From the NCBI GenBank assembly GCA_052390415.1, contig JBQTGY010000009.1, positions 1-45,042 of the forward strand: DNA of 45,042 nt. Reading direction: 5' to 3'. The notes beneath the pieces were generated by a model. The model had not been told where the DNA came from. It did not search any database and saw nothing but the letters and a program-made list of their open reading frames with translations. Both the position numbers and the translations under genes were made by a program. Source of the stretch: JANNWF01 sp052390415. GTDB lineage: Bacteria > Pseudomonadota > Gammaproteobacteria > Xanthomonadales > Xanthomonadaceae. Each line of letters starts with the position of its first letter. Position 1 is the first letter of the stretch. Below, piece by piece: positions 17,716-25,200 of the stretch.

Positions 17716-17749
17716 AAAAAGAAAACCCGCCTCAGTTGCCTGAAGCGGG
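17716..17749 (-). terminator. Intrinsic terminator downstream of mgtE
   Basis: A 10-bp stem (17726-17735 with 17740-17749, one G-U pair, loop of four) is followed in the minus direction by TTTTCTTTTT (17716-17725). It lies about 90 bases past the mgtE stop and separates mgtE from glnE. Confidence 0.9.
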
Positions 17750-17839
17750 CTTCTCCCTCCCCACATCGGTGGCCTCCAGTCTGGCTGGCGCCGCAGTGCG
17801 CGAATCCTAACCGGAGTGGCGGTCAAAGATCACGCTGCG

Positions 17840-19024
17840 CTACAGCACCATCCAGGTGGCGAGCCCCAGAAAGATGCCCATGCTGAAAACGTCGGTGCCG
17901 GTGGTCAGCAGGATCGATGATGCGGTCGCCGGATCCGCGCCGAGGCGTTTCAGCATCACCGGAATCAGACATCCCGAAATGCCCGAGAGCAGACAACTGA
18001 TGGTCATCGCCAGCAACACGGCAAGCGCCAACAAGCCGGGACTGGAGGCGCCTTGCGCCTGTGCCACGTAGTACATGGCGGCACCTGCCAAGGCACCCGT
18101 GATGCTGCCGTTCACCAGCCCCATCCAGCCCTCTTTGACGGCCAAACGAACTAGCGAAGTGCGATTCAATTCGCCCAAAGTCATGCCGCGAATGGTGACC
18201 GCGAGCGCCTGCGCACCGAGGTTGCCTGCCTGTCCAGCCAACACCGGCAAGAAAATCGCCAACACCACGATTTGATCCAGCGTCGCCTCAAAAAAACCGA
18301 CCACGCCGGCAGCAATGAACACCGTCAGCAGATTGATCTGCAACCAGGGATGGCGATAACGCAGACAGCGTTGCCATGGTGTCGACAATCGCTCTTCTTT
18401 CTCGACGCCGACCATGCTGCCGGCCTGTGCCGAGATGTCGAAGGCCTGCTGTTCGAACAGGACTTGTCCGCGCACCTGTCCCACCAGAACGCCATCGGCC
18501 TCGCACACCGGGTATACCGGAAAGTGGCGAGTGACGACGTCGCGCATCGCTTCAACCATGGTTTGCTGCGGACGCAGGAAAAACGGATTGAGCAACATCA
18601 CGTCGTCCAGCCTGGCGGTACGCGCGGCGTACAGTAGCTCGCGAAAAGCCACTACGCCGAGCAGGCGATCCTTGGCGTCAACCACAAACAGATACACCAC
18701 CATGCGTCGGGCAACGATGCTGCGCAGCTCTTCAATCGCATCGTGGACGGTGGTACCGCTGAGAAATACCGCCGGTGGTTCTTCCAGCAAGCGTCCAACA
18801 CTGCCTTCCGGGTAACGCTGGGCATCGCCCCAATCGGTGCCTGCCGGAGCCACTGCAATGATCTGTTCGCGCAGCTCGGGCGGCATCGCCGCGAGAATGC
18901 TGGCAGCGCGCCCCACCGGCATCTCTGCAAGGGCCGCAGCGGCCGAGACCGGATCCAACTTGCGTAAGCGATCAGTGGCGCCCAGCGAGTCAAGGTTGGA
19001 TAGCGTGATCGGAGCCTTGGCCAT
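17840..19024 (-). CDS. mgtE: MgtE-family magnesium transporter
   Basis: 394 residues from the ATG at 19024, chosen over a GTG at 19045. Domain order: a shortened MgtE N domain (about 1-100, with LRKLDPVSAAAALAEMP and GRAASILAAMP helices), a CBS pair (about 105-225), a plug helix region and five TM helices (about 250-394). The pore segment LAGQAGNLGAQALAVTIRG and the late GADPATASSILLTTGTDV segment carry the conserved Gly, Asn and Asp residues of the Mg2+ path. MgtE usually has about 450 residues; the N domain here is shorter than usual, so Mg2+ gating by the cytosolic domain may differ. A well-formed terminator follows it. Confidence 0.95.
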   Translation of the reverse strand: MAKAPITLSNLDSLGATDRLRKLDPVSAAAALAEMPVGRAASILAAMPPELREQIIAVAPAGTDWGDAQRYPEGSVGRLLEEPPAVFLSGTTVHDAIEELRSIVARRMVVYLFVVDAKDRLLGVVAFRELLYAARTARLDDVMLLNPFFLRPQQTMVEAMRDVVTRHFPVYPVCEADGVLVGQVRGQVLFEQQAFDISAQAGSMVGVEKEERLSTPWQRCLRYRHPWLQINLLTVFIAAGVVGFFEATLDQIVVLAIFLPVLAGQAGNLGAQALAVTIRGMTLGELNRTSLVRLAVKEGWMGLVNGSITGALAGAAMYYVAQAQGASSPGLLALAVLLAMTISCLLSGISGCLIPVMLKRLGADPATASSILLTTGTDVFSMGIFLGLATWMVL

Positions 19025-19113
19025 AAATCGCTTCTCGCCCGCCACCGGTTGTGACGGGCTAGCCTAGCCGAGACATCGCCATTTCCCAATAGGGAATTGC
19101 GAGTCAGAGCGTC

Positions 19114-19137
19114 GACGTCGGCATCGCTGCCGACGTC
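19114..19137 (-). terminator. Hairpin downstream of the M36 protease gene
   Basis: A perfect 10-bp stem (GACGTCGGCA with TGCCGACGTC, loop TCGC) begins 17 bases past the protease stop codon. There is no T tract, so it may be a Rho-assisted end or an mRNA-stabilising hairpin. Confidence 0.45.
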
Positions 19138-19153
19138 AGCGTCTCACGTGGTG

Positions 19154-21793
19154 CTAGTTGCCGAACCCGTTGGCGAAGATCTCAGGCACGGCCACCTCGA
19201 AGGTTGCAGTGACGGTGCAGTTCGTCGTCACCGCCGCCGTGGTGTAACGCGTGCCCGCCAAGGTGCCGCCACACCCGGTGACACTGGTAAGGCGTGACTG
19301 GCCGGTGGGCGTGAAGGTGAACGGCAGCAGAGTCTGGCCGGCAACGGCCTGCGGCACAGCCGGCGCCACGGTTCCTGTGCCTGCTCCCTGCGTGGCCGAG
19401 GTCACCGTGAACTGCGCGCAATCGGCCGGCACGTCAAACGCTTCGACCTGATCCGAGCGGCTGGTATTCAAGCCGCTGGTGGCCGACAAGCCCATGCCGC
19501 GGCGACCGAAAGCGCGCCAGATGGTGCAACGCTCGGCTGCCGCGTTATTGGCGACGTCGGCGGCGATGATGGCGTCACGCGCCTGCACCATGGTGGGCCT
19601 GCAAGGTTGCAGCTTCATGCCATCCAGCACCAGTTGGAACGCGATGTTGTTGCCGCCGTTACCGGTCACGCGATCAGGATCGAAACCCCGCGTCTGGATC
19701 AGGTCGCAGGTCATGTCCCAGATGGTGGTCGCCCACACCGAACCCACGCCATGCGGAACGCTTTGCGCGGGATCTGCCACGTCTCGGAAGGTGAACGGAT
19801 TGATCGCCCGGTTGGTCGAGTACGGGAAACGGCGAATGCCCGGTCCGGTGGGCGCCTGGAACGACGCGTAGGTGCCGGTGCCGCGCGGCGCAGCACAATC
19901 GGTGCCGTTCAAGGTCATCATCAATCCGATGTAGTCCGACCAGCCTTCGCCGCCCTGCTCTTCGTTGTTCAAGCAGGTGGCTTGTGATGGTCCACCGGTC
20001 AGGCGGTTGGAAACGCCATGGCCGTATTCGTGCGCAATGATGCCGGCATCGAAGTCGCTGTCACGATCTGCGCCCACCGAGGTGGGTGGCAGCAAACTGC
20101 CAGCACCGGGGCCGTTGGCGAGCGCGGCCGACAACACATTGCCGTTGTTCTCGCTGATGAGGGTGACTGGAATGGTCACTTGCCCACCGTCAGCGCCGGC
20201 ACCTGGGCTGAGCAAGGTGTCGCCACCTTGGTTGTTGAACAGCACCACGCCAGTGGCACCGGCCTGTTGCGCGCGCAGTGCCTTGCTGCCGAATTCGCAG
20301 GTGCCGCGGCGGATGACCGCAATATTTCCCGCAATCTGTGCAGCATTGATCAGCGGCAGACAGGCTTCGCGACCACCATTGGGTCCGCCGTCGTTGACCT
20401 GCACGAAGTTGCCGGGAAATGGCGCATTGACTGGGGCACCGAAGCCGGCGCGGAACGCCTCATACGTGGCTTGATAAGGCGCGGTCACCTGTACACCCAT
20501 TGGCCCCAGCCAACGGAACATCTGCATGCGCGGCGCGCCGCCATCCGCCGGTGTACCGAAGTTGGCGTTGTTGGTATTGGGAGTCGGCAACTCGGTGCCG
20601 TCCAGGGCATCCGCATTGACGCCATCGTTGCCAAGGCCGCCGCGGGCAAAATTGTTGACCTGAAAATTGCCGGCTGGCTCGTCGAAACCGTAGGCCCAGA
20701 GCACGTCGTGCAGGATGTTGTTCCAGTAGAACAGGTTGACCAAGGCGGCTGGTGTGTTGCCCATCGCCGGCATGTTGTTGCCGGTGCTTGGCTGGGCATT
20801 GGGATCGAACACGTGAGCGAAGGTCAGCGTAGTGCCGTTGACGGTCGCGGGTGCGCGAAAGTTGGAGGCCGAATTGGTCGACATCAGGTCCGCCCGCGCC
20901 ACCACGTTGTTGCCCGATGTGTCCGCAAACTCAAAGCCTGTCGAACCCAAGGCACGCGAGTCTTGCCAACCGCGCGGCGATGCATCGGCGCGGTGCGGAT
21001 CGACCACGTTCGCAAATGCGGCGCCGGGATGGGTGGGGCTCTCAAACGGAAACGGTACTACGCGATAGCTGGCGCTATAACCCAGCGTTTCGCCCTTGGG
21101 CCGCGCCTGCGTCTGATCGCTGTGGGCGACGTAACTGGCGATATCGACCAGGTCGCCCGTTTCGGCGTCGATCCGCATTTCGCCAAAGAAGCTTTCACCG
21201 GCCATGCGGTCGATGACCAGATTCCAGGTCAAACGCAACTTGTCGTCGACTTTGACGTACAGCAACGAGGCGGGAATCTCGGCGGCCGACAAGGCGGCGC
21301 TGGAGTAGATCGTGTGGCGCTCCGCCCCACCCTTGCCACCGACGACCTGCGGCGCTGCCGGCAACCGGATATTGAGATAGCCCGCTGCCACCGACAGAGC
21401 AACATCGGCACCCAAGGCCGGAATGGGGCTGTTGGCGCGTGCTTTGGCGGCAGCAACAAAGGTATCGGCGAGACTCAGAATGCCGCCATCCGCGCGTACG
21501 TTGATGGTACTGACCGCGCCATCGACGGGAATGCCATCAATCGTCTGTTGCAGATACACGTGGGTCAGACCGTTGTGTTTGGTGAACACCGAGTCGCTCA
21601 ATCGATGCTCGATGTCGAGACTGCTCAGTCCGTAGTCTGCGGCGTGCTCACGATAGTAGCGTTGTGCGATCTCGACTGGTTGCCCCGCCTGTGCCGGGGC
21701 CAGATTCAAGGCCGGCTCGGCGGCAAACAGCGAGGTCGAAATCGCGAGCGCAAGCAGGCTTGCGGCACAACGAATGGGCATCGAACGAGTCAT
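19154..21793 (-). CDS. Secreted M36 (fungalysin-like) metalloprotease with PA domain
   Basis: 879 residues. Signal peptide at 1-24 (cleaved after LFA), then an FTP-type inhibitory propeptide (about 40-200). The M36 catalytic core has HEYGH (His588, Glu589, His592) and the third zinc ligand in GEGWSD (Glu616). A protease-associated (PA) domain with INAAQIAGNIAVIRRGTCEF (about residues 482-501) is inserted ahead of the zinc site. A C-terminal module of about 85 residues with Thr-rich strands ends in PEIFANGFGN. That resembles the short IFxxGFE-type tail seen on many secreted proteins of Lysobacterales and may be a sorting signal. The enzyme is expected to be an extracellular peptidase. It stands alone between hairpins. 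Confidence 0.92.
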   Translation of the reverse strand: MTRSMPIRCAASLLALAISTSLFAAEPALNLAPAQAGQPVEIAQRYYREHAADYGLSSLDIEHRLSDSVFTKHNGLTHVYLQQTIDGIPVDGAVSTINVRADGGILSLADTFVAAAKARANSPIPALGADVALSVAAGYLNIRLPAAPQVVGGKGGAERHTIYSSAALSAAEIPASLLYVKVDDKLRLTWNLVIDRMAGESFFGEMRIDAETGDLVDIASYVAHSDQTQARPKGETLGYSASYRVVPFPFESPTHPGAAFANVVDPHRADASPRGWQDSRALGSTGFEFADTSGNNVVARADLMSTNSASNFRAPATVNGTTLTFAHVFDPNAQPSTGNNMPAMGNTPAALVNLFYWNNILHDVLWAYGFDEPAGNFQVNNFARGGLGNDGVNADALDGTELPTPNTNNANFGTPADGGAPRMQMFRWLGPMGVQVTAPYQATYEAFRAGFGAPVNAPFPGNFVQVNDGGPNGGREACLPLINAAQIAGNIAVIRRGTCEFGSKALRAQQAGATGVVLFNNQGGDTLLSPGAGADGGQVTIPVTLISENNGNVLSAALANGPGAGSLLPPTSVGADRDSDFDAGIIAHEYGHGVSNRLTGGPSQATCLNNEEQGGEGWSDYIGLMMTLNGTDCAAPRGTGTYASFQAPTGPGIRRFPYSTNRAINPFTFRDVADPAQSVPHGVGSVWATTIWDMTCDLIQTRGFDPDRVTGNGGNNIAFQLVLDGMKLQPCRPTMVQARDAIIAADVANNAAAERCTIWRAFGRRGMGLSATSGLNTSRSDQVEAFDVPADCAQFTVTSATQGAGTGTVAPAVPQAVAGQTLLPFTFTPTGQSRLTSVTGCGGTLAGTRYTTAAVTTNCTVTATFEVAVPEIFANGFGN

Positions 21794-21891
21794 CAGAAAG
21801 GTTCCGCGTCTGGAAAGTGCGGCGAACCTTAGCAGAGAGTGAATTGCTGCGCGTCAATACGGGGGCGAATGCGTCGGCCAGTGCGGTAGCG

Positions 21892-21961
21892 CGGATGCAG
21901 CACCGTGGTTTCCGGGAAGCGTGTATCGAGGACCTCTCCGGATTCCGCCGTGCTGCATCCG
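21892..21961. repeat. 12-bp inverted repeat upstream of the M36 gene
   Basis: CGGATGCAGCAC (21892-21903) and GTGCTGCATCCG (21950-21961) are perfect inverted copies separated by 46 bases. They fill most of the gap between the 83-residue ORF and the M36 start and may act as a terminator-like hairpin for the flotillin/ATPase operon. No T tract is present. Confidence 0.65.
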
Positions 21962-21980
21962 AGTAACGCAATGACTGCCT

Positions 21981-22232
21981 TTAGGAATTCGAAGGACGGT
22001 CGTCAGGATCAAACCGAGCCGAATCGTATCGCGGTGCCGCAACACTTGGCTCACGCGCCAAAAAAAGCACAGTGAACGCACCGACAGCCGGCACCAAGAT
22101 GGCGAGCGCAGACTGGGCGAGCAGCTGGCGCGCCGAGTAACTGCCAGAGCGCACAGAATCTCGGAGCACAACAGCGCAAAAAACCAAGTGCGCGAGAGTG
22201 ACCCCGAAAATTGCCCAGCCAACCGTTGTCAT
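21981..22232 (-). CDS. Small two-TM membrane protein following the ATPase gene
   Basis: 83 residues from the ATG at 22232. This start sits 5 bases after the TAA of the DUF3686 ATPase gene (TAACGCGAATG), so translation is probably coupled. A longer in-frame extension overlapping the ATPase gene looks like a shadow and was rejected. Two hydrophobic helices (about 5-22 and 35-62) are joined by a short basic loop; the last 20 residues are polar and acidic/basic mixed (RFDPDDRPSNS). I do not recognise a family. Position makes it a candidate membrane subunit of the YqiJ/YqiK/ATPase system. Confidence 0.7.
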   Translation of the reverse strand: MTTVGWAIFGVTLAHLVFCAVVLRDSVRSGSYSARQLLAQSALAILVPAVGAFTVLFLAREPSVAAPRYDSARFDPDDRPSNS

Positions 22233-22237
22233 TCGCG

Positions 22238-25200
22238 TTAGCTCGGCTTGTCGACGCCACGCCGCGGCACCCGCGGGCTTTCGCCCAGCAACGCCGCCAA
22301 ACGTTCGCCGATCTGCGCCAAGGTCTGCCGTTGTTCGCTGCTGTGGGTGGCGCTTTGTTGAATGCTGGTCGCCAGCGGTTTGAAGCCCAGCTCCAATGCA
22401 TTGCGCAAGCCGCCGAGGAACATCGCACTCTCGGACGCACTGTCGCGGCTGAAGGTGCGTGCCAAGGTTTGTTCTGACAACAGGCGTTCGAGCAACTCCT
22501 GCAAGGTTGCCCAAGGTGCGGCGGTCAGTGGGTCCGGTCTGTTGGCGGCGGATTCGGCATTGGCTGCCGCCGCTGCAGCGGCACTCGCTTCGGCCTGCGC
22601 ACGCAGCGATTGCACACCCTCCACCAGATCACGCAACTGCGCGACAACACGGCTACCGGTATCCGCGTCGGCACCACCGATGGACTTGTTACGCACGAAA
22701 TCGCGTTTGATCTGCGTCCAGCGCGCGCTTTGTTCGGCGTTCAGGCTGCCACGCAGTTCACCCAGCTTGAGCAGGTTTTCTTCGGCACCGGTGGTCAGCA
22801 ACTGCGATTCGCCGATGTAGTGGTCGTGCAGCAACTGCGATAGCTCGGCGGCGTTCATGACCGCGGTCATTTTCTCCGCCAATTTGTTCATGTTGCGATA
22901 GCTGCCTTGCAGCTTGAACGGCGGCTCAGTGCGATAAGCGTCGGCCTGGGCGGCGCTGGCGATGTACTGCTGATTGACCCGGAACACCACATCGCGCGCT
23001 TCGATCAATCGTTGCAGCACGGCGACGATCTCATTGATCTCGGCGCCGCCATAGCTATGACTCAGGCTGTTGGCGCTGAAGTCCTTGCCCTGCGCCTTGT
23101 CGACCAATCGATACAAGTCGGCCATGTCGCGGGTGGCCAGCGGTGCCAGCAGGGCGTTCGAAGTCATCGCGTTTTCGACGTAGCTGAGCAGGAACGCGTC
23201 CTGCATGCCACCCAGCGTATCGCCCAGGTTGTAGACATCGGCGCGGTTGGCCAGCATGTCCGGAATGCGGAACACATCACCGGATTCGGTGTAGGGATTA
23301 CCCGCCATCACCACGCAGAATTTCTTGCCGCGCATGTCGTAGGTTTGCGTGCGCCCACGCCAGACACCTTCGATGCGGCGCGTGCCATCGCACAGCGAAA
23401 TGAACTTCTGCAGGAACTCCGGATTGGTGTGCTGGATGTCATCGACATACAGCATCACGTTGTTGCCCATCTCCAGCGCCAGGTTGAGCTTTTCCAGCTC
23501 CTGTCTGGAGGTCGCGTCCGGTGCTTGTTCGGGGTCAAGTGATCGCACCTCGTGGCCAAGCGCGGGACCGTTGATCTTCATGAAGATCAGGCCCAGCCGA
23601 TGGGCGATGTATTCCATCAAAGTGGTCTTGCCGTAACCAGGCGGCGAGATCAGCATCAACAGACCCATCAGGTCAGACCGCCGACCTTCGCCGACCGTGC
23701 CCATTTGTTTGGCGAGGTTGTCGCCAATGATGCCCAAATAAACGTCGTTGATGAGTTTGTTGCGGACGAACGAACTCAAGGGGCGTGGCTTGAATTCGGC
23801 GATCCGCAACGCGTGCCGCGCTTCTTCCAGCACCGTGTGGCGCAGCGCCTGAAAGCGCCGCAGTTCGGGCAGGAAGACGTGGCTGTGGTGGTGCAGACGT
23901 TGTTTGAATTCATCGACACCGAAGGCCAATACGCCGTCGGTGATGCGTGCATGCTGGCCCAGCAAGCCGCTCACCCGCAGCCGCAAGTCCACTTCGCTGA
24001 TCCGCGACGACACGCTCTGCCCGACCAGCAGCATCGCTGCCGCCTCAGCCAGATACGGGGCAAGTTCAGCGCCGCTGGTGGTGGCTGCCGGGCTGCCGAG
24101 CAAGGCACGCAACCATTGTGTCAGCAGCGCAGCTCGCGCACCCAGCCGACTGCCCAGTTGTTCCAGCGTGGCCTGCAACGCGTCCCAACGGTGACCCGCA
24201 GTCAATTCCTTGCGCAACTGGGTGGCCAGATCACGTGCGTACTTGCTGAACACGAATTGCGGATGTTCGGCGGACAATTCGTCGAGCAGATACGCCGCGG
24301 CCGCAGATGCCTGCGGTTGCCAGTCAAGCAGTTGCTCGGATTCGGCGAATGCAAGCAGCCGCTCACCGATTTCCTGCGCCAACGCGGTCTGGCCCGCGTC
24401 GGAGGCAAACAGCTCACGCATCTGTCGCGCCTGCCGCGCCCGCTGTGGCCATAGCGCCACGTCGCTGCTGGTTTGCAGTTGCGACCAGGCGACCACGGCC
24501 AGTGCGCGCGCTTCGGGCACATGCACCAGCGTGGCGGCGCTTTCCTGCACGGGCAGCCAGGCGCTCAGGATCAGCCCCGCATCGTGATCGTGGATGCCCT
24601 TTTCATAGCCTTCGCGATAACGCGGCGCGGCAAATTCGCGCAGCGTGCGCGACAGGGTTTCCGGCTCGCCCAGTTGATGGCGCAGGGACTCGAGGGTCAG
24701 TCCGTCGCGACCCGCAGTGGCGGCTTCGAATACTGCTGCGGCCAGAAATTCGCCGCGATACAGCTGCTCGGATTCGGACTCCAGACTCAGCGACCAGTAC
24801 GGCTTGAGTGCATCCAGCTCAGGATTGGCGAGAGGCTCGAAGTAGCCGGTGCCGGTCAGATGCAGACACAGATGGTGATCGCGCGGAATCAGGGTGAGAT
24901 CGAGTTCCTGCGTATTGACGCTGAAGCGGTGCCGCGGCCCCAGCTTGATGACCGTGCCGTCGCCTTCGAACAGCTCGGTCTTGTCGCGCAACGAACGCAC
25001 TGCCTGATCGCGCGCACCCTTCAGTCGTGCCTCAACGCCCTCGGCCTTGACGCTGTCGTGCAAGCTGCGCAAACGCCCGATCAATTCGCGCAATTTCAGG
25101 ATCAGCGGGTCGCCGGCGAAGAATGCATTCAGCTCATCGATGCTGGTCAGCCGCGCCGTGCGCCGACCCAAGCCATCGAGAATACGCAGCGCGGCGTCCT

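Noticed and set aside
20018..21832. 604-codon open frame on the plus strand
   Set aside because: It lies entirely across the M36 protease gene and reads as Arg/His/Gly-rich shadow sequence without family motifs; the opposite strand has an intact catalytic protein.
22233..22514. N-terminal extension of the 83-residue ORF to 22514
   Set aside because: It overlaps the 3' end of the ATPase gene in another frame and reads as Arg-rich shadow; the ATG at 22232 just after the ATPase stop begins the hydrophobic helix.
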